The notes beneath the pieces are model-generated. The model had not been told where the DNA came from, did not search any database, and saw nothing but the letters and a program-made list of their open reading frames with translations. From Flavobacteriales bacterium (GTDB lineage: Bacteria > Bacteroidota > Bacteroidia > Flavobacteriales > JASBRU01): DNA of 64,000 bases. Below are positions 52,799 to 62,450 of this stretch, piece by piece. The position numbers and the translations under genes were made by a program. How positions within the stretch are numbered: the stretch's first letter is position 1; each line of letters begins with the position of its first letter. Where the stretch lies: positions 186,001-250,000 of the forward strand of contig JASBRU010000002.1 in the NCBI GenBank assembly GCA_030149285.1. The letters are read 5' to 3'.

Positions 52799-53433
52799 AA
52801 AAGATATTTAAAAAGTTAGCCACCCCTATTAATAAGCAATTGCATAAAACAGTTGTGAAAAATCAGTTTGAGAAACGAATTCAAAGTCAACCGCTAAAAT
52901 TGGTTATTGGTGCTTCGGGTTTAACTCAAAAAGGGTGGATAAAAACCGAACAAGCTTTTTTAGATTTATTAGATGAGTCTACTTGGCAATATTATTTTCC
53001 TGCTAAAAATGTAGAGGCTATACTTGCTGAACACGTTTGGGAGCATTTAAGTATAAAGGATGGACAATTGGCTGCGGGTATTTGTTATACATATTTAAAG
53101 CCCAATGGATATTTAAGGATTGCTGTGCCAGATGGTTATCACCCGTCTGAAGATTACATAAACCATGTAAAGCCGGGGGGTAGTGGTATTGGTGCAGATG
53201 AGCACGAAGTGCTATATACTTATCAAACATTAAAAAGTATGTTAGAGAGTATAGGCTTTGAAGTAAAACTGTTGGAGTACTTTGATGAAAATGGTGATTT
53301 TCATCATCATACTTGGCATGAAAAGGATGGTTTTATTCATCGCTCTAAAGCACATGATAAACGCAATAAAAATGGTGAGTTAAATTATACCTCTTTAATT
53401 GTAGATGCTATAAAGCCTATTCATAGCCTGTAA
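52795..53433 (+). CDS. SAM-dependent methyltransferase-like protein
   Basis: A 212-aa protein resembling small class I methyltransferases that act on sugars or surface polymers: AILAEHVWEHLSIKDGQLAAG (AEHVWEHL at 78-85), the strand LKPNGYLRIAVPDG and HEVLYTYQTLKSMLESIGF. The motif I glycine loop is degenerate (LVIGASGLTQKGWIKTE at 36-51 instead of D-x-G-x-G), so SAM binding is uncertain. It overlaps the DUF2797 gene by 4 bp and the convergent LRR gene by 17 bp. Substrate unknown. Confidence 0.75.
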   Translation: MKKIFKKLATPINKQLHKTVVKNQFEKRIQSQPLKLVIGASGLTQKGWIKTEQAFLDLLDESTWQYYFPAKNVEAILAEHVWEHLSIKDGQLAAGICYTYLKPNGYLRIAVPDGYHPSEDYINHVKPGGSGIGADEHEVLYTYQTLKSMLESIGFEVKLLEYFDENGDFHHHTWHEKDGFIHRSKAHDKRNKNGELNYTSLIVDAIKPIHSL

Positions 53434-54268
53434 TGGTGTGTACAGTAATTTTTAGTCGAGATGGTTTTATAGCAAAAGGCAGTAAAGCATTGTTATCCAC
53501 TATCAACACATCTAACTGTCTAAGACTGTAAACCTCTTCGGGTACATAAATCATAGCCCCACTTCTAAATAGGTTCAGCTCTCTTAAAGATTGCAGCTTT
53601 TGTATTTCTGTGGGTAATGAGTGTAAATAGTTTTTCCCCACAATCATAAACTCCAGATTTTCTAAGCCTCCAATTTCCGGTGGGATCTCGTAAATTCTGT
53701 TATTGGTTAAATCTAAGTAGTGTAGCTTTTTCAATTGGCCTATGCTTTCAGGTAAGCCTTCAATATGGTTAAACCTAAGTTCTAATTCTTCAAGGTTACT
53801 GAGATTGCCAATATCCTTAGGTATGCTATCTAACTTATTGTAATTAACACTAAGGTCTTTTAGTTTTTTTAGATTACACACTTCATTAGGTAGTACCTTT
53901 ATGCTATTACTACTAAGTATTAATTCTTCTAAGTTTTCTAGCTCGCCAATTTCTTTTGGAACATCCAATAAGTTATTATGAAAAACATTTAATCGTTTCA
54001 GTTTTTTGAGTAAGCCAATTTGTGGGGGGAGTTCTACCAAATGATTATTGTTAAGCTCCAAGACCTCTAGGTTTATCATTAAACCAATTTCTGGTGGAAG
54101 TTTGTAAATCCCATCCCTACCAATTTTTAGTTTTTTTACTAAATGTGGTTTTTTTAAGGCTTCATCTAAATCACGAAAAGTGTTGCTTTCTATCTTAGCA
54201 AAAGAGGTGAATAATATTGCTAATGAAAGAACAGTAAGCGAAAATAATATGTTTTTTTTAGCCCACAT
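53417..54268 (-). CDS. Exported leucine-rich repeat protein
   Basis: A 283-aa protein with an N-terminal hydrophobic signal or anchor (ILFSLTVLSLAILFTSFA) followed by about nine tandem 23-residue leucine-rich repeats of the type 'LPxEIGxLxxLxxLxLxxNxL', from roughly residue 55 to 265. LRR domains bind proteins. There is no lipobox and no T9SS-like C-terminal domain, so it is probably periplasmic or membrane-anchored. The partner is unknown. Confidence 0.88.
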   Translation of the reverse strand: MWAKKNILFSLTVLSLAILFTSFAKIESNTFRDLDEALKKPHLVKKLKIGRDGIYKLPPEIGLMINLEVLELNNNHLVELPPQIGLLKKLKRLNVFHNNLLDVPKEIGELENLEELILSSNSIKVLPNEVCNLKKLKDLSVNYNKLDSIPKDIGNLSNLEELELRFNHIEGLPESIGQLKKLHYLDLTNNRIYEIPPEIGGLENLEFMIVGKNYLHSLPTEIQKLQSLRELNLFRSGAMIYVPEEVYSLRQLDVLIVDNNALLPFAIKPSRLKITVHTITGYE

Positions 54269-54280
54269 GGACTTATAAAG

Positions 54281-54997
54281 TTACACAAAATCAATCTCTT
54301 CCCCTAATTTAAGGTTGAAATGCTTGCGAAAAAGCCAAGTGGTGAAATAGAAGAAAGGAGTATCTAATGCGGCTACTATTATTTTAAACAATACACCATT
54401 TAATAATAGTAAACCAAACAAGCTCCAATCTAAAACACCTAATGTACATAGTAAGCCTACTACAAGACTGGTGTCTACAAACTGAGATACAAAAGTAGAT
54501 GCATTATTTCTGAGCCAAAGATGTTTGCCATTGGTAAGCTTTTTCCAGAAATGAAAGATTCTTATATCAATAAACTGTGCGGCTAAGTAGGCTGCCATAG
54601 ACGCACCCACAGCAGCAAATGAAAGCCCAAATACTTTTTCAAAGATGTTATTATCTATTGGAGACCAACCCGTGGCAGGGGCAATCTCAGAAACAGATAT
54701 AATAAGTAAGGTGAAAACACTTGCAAATAGCCCGGCAATTACCACTTGGTTTGCACGCCTTCTGCCATATACTTCAGATAAAATATCAGTAATTAAAAAA
54801 GTAATAGGGTAGGGCATTAAACCAACAGAAAACTCAAACTTATCTAAGCCAAAGGGTTTATAAGTACTCATTAAACCCCAAGGGTCCCAATACACAAACT
54901 TTTGAAAAATAAGGTTTGAGCTAACCAGTGAAGCCACAAACATTGCGCCCAGTATTAGATAAATAACAAAGGCTTTTTCTTTTTGCTTTTTTGTCAT
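54281..54997 (-). CDS. Queuosine precursor transporter (YhhQ/VUT family)
   Basis: A 238-aa inner-membrane protein of the ECF-like YhhQ/VUT_1 family, which imports queuosine precursors for tRNA modification. Marks: FVASLVSSNLIFQKFV, the signature PYPITFLITDILSEVYGRRRANQVV, AAYLAAQFIDIRIFHFWK and NNASTFVSQFVDTSLVV. It lies 1 bp from the sppA stop on the same strand, so is probably in that operon. Substrate (preQ0, preQ1 or queuine) cannot be chosen. Confidence 0.9.
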   Translation of the reverse strand: MTKKQKEKAFVIYLILGAMFVASLVSSNLIFQKFVYWDPWGLMSTYKPFGLDKFEFSVGLMPYPITFLITDILSEVYGRRRANQVVIAGLFASVFTLLIISVSEIAPATGWSPIDNNIFEKVFGLSFAAVGASMAAYLAAQFIDIRIFHFWKKLTNGKHLWLRNNASTFVSQFVDTSLVVGLLCTLGVLDWSLFGLLLLNGVLFKIIVAALDTPFFYFTTWLFRKHFNLKLGEEIDFV

Positions 54998-54998
54998 T

Positions 54999-56750
54999 TT
55001 ACTCTATCACAAGTTCATAAGGCATTTTAGCCAATATGCCTTTGTTGTTTATAATACTCTTTAGTTGCTTGTAGTATATGTACTCTTGCCCCAATTCTTT
55101 TTCAATCATTGCTTCCCTGTCTTCTTTCACAGATTTTAATGCATCAAAGAGTAAGCTTTTTTCTTGTTTAGGATATTCTGTGATTTTATAAACTTCAATT
55201 GCTGCCATTTCAGCAGCAATTTCTAGGGCTCTATTTATTCCACCTAGTTCATCTACCAAGCCAATTTTTATTGCATCCGAACCACTCCATACTCTACCTT
55301 GCCCAATGCTATCTACATCTGCAATAGACATATTTCTACCGTCACTTACTCTACTTAAAAAAGTAGCGTATACATCTTCAATGTTCTCTTGTAAAATTTC
55401 ACGTTCAGCATCAGATAAAGATCTGTTTAAAGAGCCAAAATCTGCATAAGTGTTTGTTTTTACATTGTCAGATGTAATCCCCAGTTTATTATTTAATAAC
55501 TCTTCGGCAGTAAAAAACAAGCCGAATACACCTATAGAACCAGTAATGGTGTTAGGTCTGGCAACAATGGTGTCGGCAGCTGCGGCTATATAGTAACCAC
55601 CGGAAGCAGCAACATCGCCCATAGAAGCTATTACGGGTTTAACTTGTCTTGCTAGATCCACTTCTCGCCAAATAATGTCAGACGCCAATGCATCACCACC
55701 CGGTGAGTTTATTCTAAGTACTATTGCCTTTACCCTATCACTTTCTCTAGCTCTACGGATAGCCTTGCTAAGTTTTTCTGCACTAATAGTATAAGATTCA
55801 GAACTTTCGCCGTAGATAGTTCCTTCTGCATAAATAATAGCAATATAGTCTCCAGAGCTTACTATATTTTTGCCTTTTGAAGTAGCGTAAGTTTCTATAG
55901 AAATAAATCTTAATTTTCTGTTCTCACTTATATTCAACTCCTCACGAATAGCATCCAAAAACTCATCTTTATAAGCAATTTCATCAGCTATATGGTTTGC
56001 AATAGCTCCTTTTGCGTTTAAGAAAGGTTTTTTGTTTGCAATTTCATTTAGCTCAGTTTTACTTAGTTCTCTCTCTTCGCCCACTTTTTCAATCAATTCA
56101 TTCCAAAGCGCATCAATTTCTTTTTTTAGTTGCTCTCTATTCGCATCACTCATTTGTTCAAGCATAAAAGGCTCAACTGCGCTTTTAAACTTACCGTGTC
56201 TTATAATTTCGGGTTTAACACCCAGTTTTTCCAATGCCTTTTTATAAAATGTAACGTTGGCATTTAAGCCCTTAAACTCTATAAAACCTACAGGGTTAAT
56301 GAATACTTTATCGGCAACTGAAGCTAGGTAGTATGATTTTTGAGTATAAATTTCACCATAGCTATATATCCACTTACCACTTTCTTTAAAATCTTTTAAG
56401 GCATCTCTTATTTCTGCAGTAGTAGCATAACCGGCTTGTAGAAAGCCTACGTTTAGATAAATACCTTTTATTCTATCATCCGTTTTAGCGTAGTTAATCT
56501 GTTTTATGATTTCATTTAAGCCCAACTGATTTTGTTCAAGCATACCCAACATTTGAAAAGGGTTTGAAGGATCAGTATCTATTCTTTCCTGTATAGGGTA
56601 ATTAAGCTCTAGTTTTAATACAGAGTCATTAAATACTCTGGTTTCTTTATTACTGGCTGCGCCAACAACAATAAAGAATAAAAACCATAGAAATACAAAC
56701 AGAAATAGTGCTGTTAGAGACGCAAACGTAAATTTTAGGAACTGTTTCAT
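54999..56750 (-). CDS. sppA: Signal peptide peptidase SppA, long (67K) type
   Basis: Membrane-anchored serine protease that degrades cleaved signal peptides. 583 aa: N-terminal anchor (LTALFLFVFLWFLFFIVV), a tandem of two ClpP-fold domains. The first carries the general-base Lys region YTQKSYYLASVADKVFINP; the second has INSPGGDALASD and the nucleophile segment ASMGDVAASGGYYIAAAAD. This Lys/Ser dyad split over two domains is typical of E. coli-size SppA. First gene of the sppA-VUT transporter pair. Confidence 0.95.
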   Translation of the reverse strand: MKQFLKFTFASLTALFLFVFLWFLFFIVVGAASNKETRVFNDSVLKLELNYPIQERIDTDPSNPFQMLGMLEQNQLGLNEIIKQINYAKTDDRIKGIYLNVGFLQAGYATTAEIRDALKDFKESGKWIYSYGEIYTQKSYYLASVADKVFINPVGFIEFKGLNANVTFYKKALEKLGVKPEIIRHGKFKSAVEPFMLEQMSDANREQLKKEIDALWNELIEKVGEERELSKTELNEIANKKPFLNAKGAIANHIADEIAYKDEFLDAIREELNISENRKLRFISIETYATSKGKNIVSSGDYIAIIYAEGTIYGESSESYTISAEKLSKAIRRARESDRVKAIVLRINSPGGDALASDIIWREVDLARQVKPVIASMGDVAASGGYYIAAAADTIVARPNTITGSIGVFGLFFTAEELLNNKLGITSDNVKTNTYADFGSLNRSLSDAEREILQENIEDVYATFLSRVSDGRNMSIADVDSIGQGRVWSGSDAIKIGLVDELGGINRALEIAAEMAAIEVYKITEYPKQEKSLLFDALKSVKEDREAMIEKELGQEYIYYKQLKSIINNKGILAKMPYELVIE

Positions 56751-56899
56751 ATGATATTATGCGATAGTTTTAAGTTCTTTTTTGCTAAAATAATGTTTCT
56801 ATAGATAAACCTTCATATTCTTATTTATTTGATGAGGTTTGTATACCACAAATCTTGTTATAGTTATATATTTAAACTCTATTTAAGAGATACTTTTAT

Positions 56900-57385
56900 A
56901 TGGGTAAGTACATTTTACATTTAGGGAGCAATATTGGTGACAGACAAAAGAATTTAGAAACTGCAATTTCTCAAATTGAAGATAGAGTTGGAGCTATTAT
57001 TATGCAATCTGGCATTTATGAAACTGAACCTTGGGGCTTTGATGCTGATGATTTGTTTTTAAATCAAGCTATAAAAGTAGATAGTGGTTTGGATTCTGAA
57101 ACCGTGCTAGATATTCTTTTGAGTATAGAAAAAGGCATGGGTAGAGAAAGGGTTTCAGGAGATTATGCATCTAGAATTATGGATATTGATATTTTGTTTC
57201 ATGATGATGAAACTCTTGAAACAGAAAACCTTGTTATACCGCACCCGCACATACAGTCTAGACGATTTGTTTTAGCTCCTTTAATGGATATTGCGGAAGA
57301 ATGGATACACCCTAATTTTAATAAAACTATAACAGAGTTGTACAATTTGTGTACAGATGATAGTAAGGTGTATTTGTTTGTGTAA
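56900..57385 (+). CDS. folK: 2-amino-4-hydroxy-6-hydroxymethyldihydropteridine diphosphokinase
   Basis: Transfers pyrophosphate from ATP to hydroxymethyldihydropterin in folate synthesis. 161 aa: LGSNIGDRQKNLE at the N-terminus, YETEPWGFDADDLFLNQAI, then SRIMDIDILFHDDE (metal-binding D-x-D) and IPHPHIQSRRFVLAPLMDIA. All HPPK signatures are present. It stands alone between divergent sppA and ompA-like genes. The 149-bp gap upstream and the 194-bp gap downstream (57386-57579) hold no other gene. Confidence 0.95.
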   Translation: MGKYILHLGSNIGDRQKNLETAISQIEDRVGAIIMQSGIYETEPWGFDADDLFLNQAIKVDSGLDSETVLDILLSIEKGMGRERVSGDYASRIMDIDILFHDDETLETENLVIPHPHIQSRRFVLAPLMDIAEEWIHPNFNKTITELYNLCTDDSKVYLFV

Positions 57386-57531
57386 TACGTATAAACATGT
57401 GTAAAACCCTGTTGATAAAGCAATTTTTATATAAAAAGCCAGCTATATAATTTATAGTATCTTTTTTGTGTTAAAAAGGCAGTCTAGTAGGTGTTTGAAT
57501 GATAATGAGCCTATAAACAGTAGAATTTTCT

Positions 57532-57539
57532 TATTTTTG
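57532..57539 (+). promoter_or_regulatory. -7 promoter element of the OmpA-family gene
   Basis: TATTTTTG matches TAnnTTTG, 40 nt before the ATG at 57580. No -33 TTG at normal spacing. Confidence 0.5.
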
Positions 57540-57579
57540 AAATAACAGAGCTTTATAAACGAAGCCAAAAACAAGTGAT

Positions 57580-58941
57580 ATGAAGAAAACTATTATTTTA
57601 TTATGTACTCTATTTGCTACTACAACCTTTGCTCAAAGGGGTGGAGGCTTGTCTTCAAAGTATAATACTTTATCAGGCGGTGTTAGCCTTGGTAATATAT
57701 ATGTAGATAGTGATCTTAAGAGTTTTGGAGAGACTAACAACTACATTAAATTTGGTTTTGGAGCATTTGTAACCAAGCAGTTTAACTCAGTATTCGGACT
57801 GCAAGCAGAGGTTCTATATGGTCAAATTGGTGGTGAAAGAGTTGTTTTAAACAGACAAGTAGATGAAGGTAGATTAATATCTACCAACCTTTCAGGTTTA
57901 ATATACCTTACTAATATTGGTGTAACCGGTAATAAGAGTCATGACTTTAATTTATACTTGAAATTTGGTTTCGGACTTATCAATTTTGAGTCTACTACAA
58001 CCAATTTTTCAGGTAATAATCCTCAAATACAGCCGAGTACTGTAGAATTAGAAATTCCTCTTGGTATAGGTGCTAGATATCGTTTTAACGAACGTTTTGA
58101 TTTCGAAGCAGCAGTAACAATGCATAGTGTATTTGGAGATGGTTTTGATGGTGCTAACAGTACTGCTTCAGAGAGCGATAAATTCTTTTATTCTAGTCTA
58201 GGTGTAGTATATAAATTTGGTAAAAAGTCTAAATCTATTGAATGGACTAACCCATTAGATGATATGCATTCTGATATCAAAAAAGTAAGAGCTGATTTTG
58301 ATGGTATTACGAATGATACAGATGGTGACGGCGTTGCAGACTTAATGGATAAAGAACCTGATACAAAAGAGGGTACTGTAGTAGATGGTAGCGGTAGAGC
58401 ATTAGATGTTGATGCAGATGGAGTTCCTGATTATCAAGATGTTGATCCGTATACTCCTAGAGGTGTTGCTGTAGATAATACTGGTAGAGAAAAAGATACT
58501 GATAAAGATGGTGTGCCTGATAGTAAAGATTTAGAGCCAGAAACTACTGTAGGTAGCTTAGTAAACTTTGAAGGTAGAACTATTAAGTTAAACTCTGGTG
58601 GCGGTGCTCCTGTAGAGAGTTACTTACCATCTATATTCTTTAGAATAAGTAGTGCTTCTGTAGATTTTTCTAACTTCCAACGTTTGTCTACTGTAGCAAT
58701 GATAATGAACGCTAATCCTAACTTAAAACTAAGAGTTATTGGTTTTACAGATGCAACAGGTCCGGAAGAGTTTAACCTAAACTTAGGTAAGTCTCGTGCA
58801 GGGTCAGTAGTACGTCATTTAATAGATGTCTACGGAATAGATGAAAGTCGTTTTATTGTTGAGACCAGAGGTGAAGAAGATCAGTTTGCAAAAGGTGTAA
58901 ATAGCTTAAACCGTAGAGTAGACTTTAAAGTATTTAAATAG
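57580..58941 (+). CDS. OmpA-family outer membrane protein with calcium-binding TSP3-like repeats
   Basis: A 453-aa protein: signal peptide (IILLCTLFATTTFAQ), an eight-strand-type beta-barrel domain to about residue 220, then thrombospondin type 3-like repeats from 246 (DTDGDGVADLMD, DVDADGVPDYQD, DTDKDGVPDSKD) that should bind calcium, and a C-terminal OmpA peptidoglycan-binding domain with NLNLGKSRAGSVVRHL and NRRVDFKVF. It anchors the outer membrane to peptidoglycan; the repeats act as a stiff linker. A bidirectional terminator follows. Confidence 0.94.
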   Translation: MKKTIILLCTLFATTTFAQRGGGLSSKYNTLSGGVSLGNIYVDSDLKSFGETNNYIKFGFGAFVTKQFNSVFGLQAEVLYGQIGGERVVLNRQVDEGRLISTNLSGLIYLTNIGVTGNKSHDFNLYLKFGFGLINFESTTTNFSGNNPQIQPSTVELEIPLGIGARYRFNERFDFEAAVTMHSVFGDGFDGANSTASESDKFFYSSLGVVYKFGKKSKSIEWTNPLDDMHSDIKKVRADFDGITNDTDGDGVADLMDKEPDTKEGTVVDGSGRALDVDADGVPDYQDVDPYTPRGVAVDNTGREKDTDKDGVPDSKDLEPETTVGSLVNFEGRTIKLNSGGGAPVESYLPSIFFRISSASVDFSNFQRLSTVAMIMNANPNLKLRVIGFTDATGPEEFNLNLGKSRAGSVVRHLIDVYGIDESRFIVETRGEEDQFAKGVNSLNRRVDFKVFK

Positions 58942-58962
58942 TAAATACAATTTGATAAAAGT

Positions 58963-58990
58963 AAAAGCCCCATTTAATGGGGCTTTTTTT
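58963..58990. terminator. Bidirectional intrinsic terminator between the OmpA-like and SpoU genes
   Basis: AAAAGCCCCA (58963-58972) pairs with TGGGGCTTTT (58978-58987) around a 5-nt loop, with T-runs to 58990 on the plus strand and an A/T-rich flank on the other side. Confidence 0.9.
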
Positions 58991-59519
58991 ATGATTTTAT
59001 TTTTTGAAAGAAATCCCAGATGAGTATACCTGCACTTACAGAGATATTTAAAGAGTGTTTGGTGCCATACTGTGGGATTTCTATACAGGTATGGCATAAA
59101 TCAATTACATCTTGCTCAACGCCTTTAACTTCATTGCCAAATACAAAAGCATATTTGTTTCCGGTTTCCGGTTTAAAGTCTAAAAGACTAGTGCTCTTTT
59201 CTACCTGTTCTATAGGAATAACCTTATAACCTTCGCTTTGAAGTTTTTTTACGGTATCTAAAGTGTTTTCAAAGTAAGTCCAAGTTACTGATTCACTAGC
59301 GCCTAATGCAGTTTTACGAATGTCTCTATTAGGCGGAGTAGCTGTTACACCACATAAGTATACAGCCTCAATTAAAAAGGCATCTGCAGTTCTAAACACA
59401 GATCCTACATTATTGGCACTTCTTATATTATCAAGCACAATTACCAGTGGAGTTTTTTCACTTTCCTTGAACTTATCAACAGTTAACCGCTCTAATTCAC
59501 TATTTCTTAACTTTCTCAT
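58989..59519 (-). CDS. SpoU/TrmH-family RNA 2'-O-ribose methyltransferase
   Basis: A 176-aa SPOUT methyltransferase. The three SpoU motifs are present: DNIRSANNVGSVFRTADAF (motif 1), KYAFVFGNEVKGVEQDVID (motif 2) and IEIPQYGTKHSLNISVSAGILIWDF (motif 3, seen as IPQYGTKHSLNISVS). It lacks the extra N- and C-terminal domains of rRNA enzymes such as RlmB. The target, probably a tRNA ribose, cannot be fixed. It diverges from mutS. Confidence 0.94.
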   Translation of the reverse strand: MRKLRNSELERLTVDKFKESEKTPLVIVLDNIRSANNVGSVFRTADAFLIEAVYLCGVTATPPNRDIRKTALGASESVTWTYFENTLDTVKKLQSEGYKVIPIEQVEKSTSLLDFKPETGNKYAFVFGNEVKGVEQDVIDLCHTCIEIPQYGTKHSLNISVSAGILIWDFFQKIKS

Positions 59520-59537
59520 TCGGTATAATTATATTCG

Positions 59538-59545
59538 CAAAAGTA
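59538..59545 (-). promoter_or_regulatory. -7 promoter element of the SpoU methyltransferase gene
   Basis: TACTTTTG on the minus strand matches TAnnTTTG, 19 nt before the ATG at 59519. No clear -33 TTG. Confidence 0.45.
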
Positions 59546-59567
59546 ATAACAATTATAGGACTAAACC

Positions 59568-62180
59568 TTGGCTAAAAAAACCGCTAAAAAAGCTTCAGTA
59601 ACTCCTTTAATGAAGCAGTATAATAACATCAAGAATAAATATCCTGATGCAATGCTGCTTTTTAGAGTAGGTGATTTTTACGAAACCTTTGGCTCTGATG
59701 CCGTAAAGGCATCTGAAATATTGGGTATTGTTTTAACCAAACGATCCAATGGTGCGGCTTCAGAAATGGCTTTAGCCGGATTTCCACATCATTCATTAGA
59801 TACATACTTACCCAAATTAGTAAGAGCGGGTCAGCGTGTTGCTATTTGTGATCAGTTGGAAGACCCCAAAATGACAAAGACAATTGTAAAAAGAGGGGTT
59901 ACAGAATTGGTTACACCAGGTGTTACCTATAACGATAAGGTGTTGGAGAATAAATCTAACAACTTCTTAGCGTCTGTACACATAGATAAAGATAGGGCAG
60001 GGGTATCTTTTTTAGATATCTCTACAGGCGAGTTTTTAGTTGCTCAAGGTTCTACAGAATATATTGATAAGCTATTGCAAAGCTTTTCACCTAATGAGGT
60101 ATTGTATCAAAAGCAAAAGAATAAGCAATTTTTACAAGATTTTGGGAGTAAGTTTTACACCTTCACTTTAGAAGATTGGGTGTTTACCAATGAGTATGCA
60201 AATGAAACTCTATTAAAGCATTTTGAAACATCATCGTTAAAAGGTTTTGGAGTAGATAAGCTAAGCTTAGGTATTATTGCTGCCGGAGCTGCTCTACATT
60301 ATTTATCAGAAACAAGGCATGATAAGGTAAAACACATTACCGCTATACAAAGAATTACAGAGGAACATCATGTATGGATGGATCGCTTTACTATTCGAAA
60401 TCTAGAAATATTTGCTCCTTCATCTACAGATGGGGTTAGTTTGATAGATGTGTTGGATAAGACTATATCCCCTATGGGATCTAGGATGCTGAAACGCTGG
60501 TTGGCTTTACCTCTTAAGGATAAGCAGCCTATTGACGAACGCTTAGATGTAGTAAAATACTTGCTTAATGCAGATGAGGTTACACAGCAATTAACTCAAT
60601 ATATCAAAGAAATGGGCGACTTGGAGCGGCTCATTTCAAAAGTATCAACGGGTAGAGTAAACCCTAGAGAAGTAGTTCAGTTAAAAAGATCATTGTTTGC
60701 ATTAGAACCTGTAAAAAACTTATGTGCTAAATCGGGGAATAAAGCCTTGGAAAAACTGGCAGACCAGTTAAACCTATGCTTAGTCATTAGAGAGAAAATT
60801 GAAAATGAATTGCATGAAGAGCCACCCGTAGCTTTGAATAAAGGCAATGTGATGGCCGATGGTGTTTCGGATGAGCTAGATGAACTGAGAAACATAGCCT
60901 ACAAGGGTAAGGATTACTTACTTCAAATTCAGCAACGAGAGACTGAACGTACGGGTATACCATCACTAAAAATAGCTTTTAATAATGTATTTGGGTACTA
61001 CTTAGAGGTACGCAATACCCATAAAGATAAAGTCCCCGAAGAATGGATTAGAAAACAGACTTTGGTAAATGCAGAGCGCTACATTACGGAAGAGCTGAAA
61101 GAATACGAGAATAAAATATTAGGGGCAGAAGAAAAAATACTGGCTTTAGAAACTAAGTTGTATACAGACTTAGTATTAAGCTTATCTGATTATATACAGC
61201 CTATACAGGTAAATGCAACTGTAATTGCAAAGTTAGATTGCTTGCTTTCGTTCACGCAAATTGCTAGAGATAACAATTATACTCGTCCTGATATAACAGA
61301 AACTTTTGACTTAGACATTAAGGATGGTAGGCATCCTGTAATTGAAAAACAACTCCCAATTGGTGAAGAATACATTGCCAATGATGTGTATTTGGATAGG
61401 GAGGCTCAGCAAATTATCATGATTACCGGGCCCAATATGTCGGGTAAATCAGCATTATTGAGACAAACAGCTCTGATTACACTCATGGCACAGATTGGCT
61501 GTTATGTTCCGGCTAAAGCTGCCAAAATAGGCCTAGTAGATAAAATATTTACAAGAGTAGGAGCGTCTGATAATATCTCTCAAGGTGAATCTACCTTTAT
61601 GGTAGAGATGAATGAAACAGCTAGTATCTTGAATAATATTTCAGATAGAAGTTTGATATTACTAGATGAGATTGGTAGAGGTACAAGTACCTATGATGGT
61701 ATATCTATAGCATGGGCCATTGCCGAATTCATACATCAGCACCCCTCAAAACCAAAAACACTATTTGCTACGCATTATCATGAGTTAAATGAGATGACAG
61801 AGACATTTGAGCGTATTAAAAACTATAATGTTTCTGTAAAAGAGACCAATAGTGGTGTAATATTTATGCGTAAGCTAAAAGCAGGTGGTAGCGAACACAG
61901 TTTTGGTATACATGTGGCTAAAATGGCGGGTATGCCAAGCTTGGTAATAAGGCGCGCCAATAAAATTTTAGGTCAATTAGAGAAATCTCATGCCAGTGAA
62001 GAGTTGGTAGAGAAAACCAAGCAAGCTGCTGCAGATGATATGCAGTTGAGTTTCTTTCAGTTAGACGATCCTATATTAGAACAATTGCGTGAAGAAATCC
62101 ATGCAGTAGATATCAATACATTAACTCCTGTTGAGGCATTAATGAAGCTGAATGAAATAAAAAAGATGATTGGAGGCTAA
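59568..62180 (+). CDS. mutS: DNA mismatch repair protein MutS (TTG start)
   Basis: Recognises mismatches and starts repair. 870 aa: mismatch-binding domain with [11 protein letters not shown] (F37 and E39 of the FYE wedge), connector and lever domains, then the ABC ATPase with Walker A GPNMSGKS at 621-628, [20 protein letters not shown] and [10 protein letters not shown]. The start is TTG: an in-frame TAA lies two codons upstream, the N-terminus MAKKTAKK is typical of Bacteroidota MutS, and the next Met is residue 15. The gene diverges from the SpoU methyltransferase with 48 bp between start codons. Confidence 0.96.
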   Translation: MAKKTAKKASVTPLMKQYNNIKNKYPDAMLLFRVGDFYETFGSDAVKASEILGIVLTKRSNGAASEMALAGFPHHSLDTYLPKLVRAGQRVAICDQLEDPKMTKTIVKRGVTELVTPGVTYNDKVLENKSNNFLASVHIDKDRAGVSFLDISTGEFLVAQGSTEYIDKLLQSFSPNEVLYQKQKNKQFLQDFGSKFYTFTLEDWVFTNEYANETLLKHFETSSLKGFGVDKLSLGIIAAGAALHYLSETRHDKVKHITAIQRITEEHHVWMDRFTIRNLEIFAPSSTDGVSLIDVLDKTISPMGSRMLKRWLALPLKDKQPIDERLDVVKYLLNADEVTQQLTQYIKEMGDLERLISKVSTGRVNPREVVQLKRSLFALEPVKNLCAKSGNKALEKLADQLNLCLVIREKIENELHEEPPVALNKGNVMADGVSDELDELRNIAYKGKDYLLQIQQRETERTGIPSLKIAFNNVFGYYLEVRNTHKDKVPEEWIRKQTLVNAERYITEELKEYENKILGAEEKILALETKLYTDLVLSLSDYIQPIQVNATVIAKLDCLLSFTQIARDNNYTRPDITETFDLDIKDGRHPVIEKQLPIGEEYIANDVYLDREAQQIIMITGPNMSGKSALLRQTALITLMAQIGCYVPAKAAKIGLVDKIFTRVGASDNISQGESTFMVEMNETASILNNISDRSLILLDEIGRGTSTYDGISIAWAIAEFIHQHPSKPKTLFATHYHELNEMTETFERIKNYNVSVKETNSGVIFMRKLKAGGSEHSFGIHVAKMAGMPSLVIRRANKILGQLEKSHASEELVEKTKQAAADDMQLSFFQLDDPILEQLREEIHAVDINTLTPVEALMKLNEIKKMIGG

Positions 62181-62197
62181 ATTTTTGTTTGAGTTTT

Positions 62198-62226
62198 TTG
62201 CAGAAAGCAAAAATTAGTTACATTTG
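62198..62226 (+). promoter_or_regulatory. Promoter of the tRNA-Gly/tRNA-Leu pair
   Basis: TTG (62198-62200), 18 nt, then TACATTTG (62219-62226), ending 12 bases before tRNA-Gly. A full match to the Bacteroidota consensus. Confidence 0.8.
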
Positions 62227-62238
62227 CACTCCTCAAAA

Positions 62239-62311
<73 letters not shown>

Positions 62312-62333
62312 CTTTTTTTATTTATAAGTGTCT

Positions 62334-62417
62334 GCTCGGGTGGTGGAATTGGTAGACACGTTGGACTTAAAATCCAATGGACATTAGTCCGTGCGGGTTC
62401 AAGTCCCGCCCCGAGTA
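62334..62417 (+). tRNA. tRNA-Leu (anticodon UAA)
   Basis: An 84-nt class II tRNA: acceptor stem GCTCGGG with CCCGAGT (first pair G-U), discriminator A at 62417, D-loop AATTGGTAGAC, anticodon stem TTGGA/TCCAA with loop CTTAAAA (anticodon TAA), a variable arm around GGACATTAGTCC, and T-loop GTTCAAGTC. CCA is not encoded. A terminator follows directly. Confidence 0.97.
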
Positions 62418-62420
62418 CTA

Positions 62421-62450
62421 AAAGCCGGTCATTTTATGACTGGCTTTTTT
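62421..62450. terminator. Terminator of the tRNA pair, shared with the convergent peptidase gene
   Basis: AAAGCCGGTCAT (62421-62432) pairs with ATGACTGGCTTT (62436-62447) with one G-T pair and a 3-nt loop, followed by T-runs to 62451. Confidence 0.88.
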
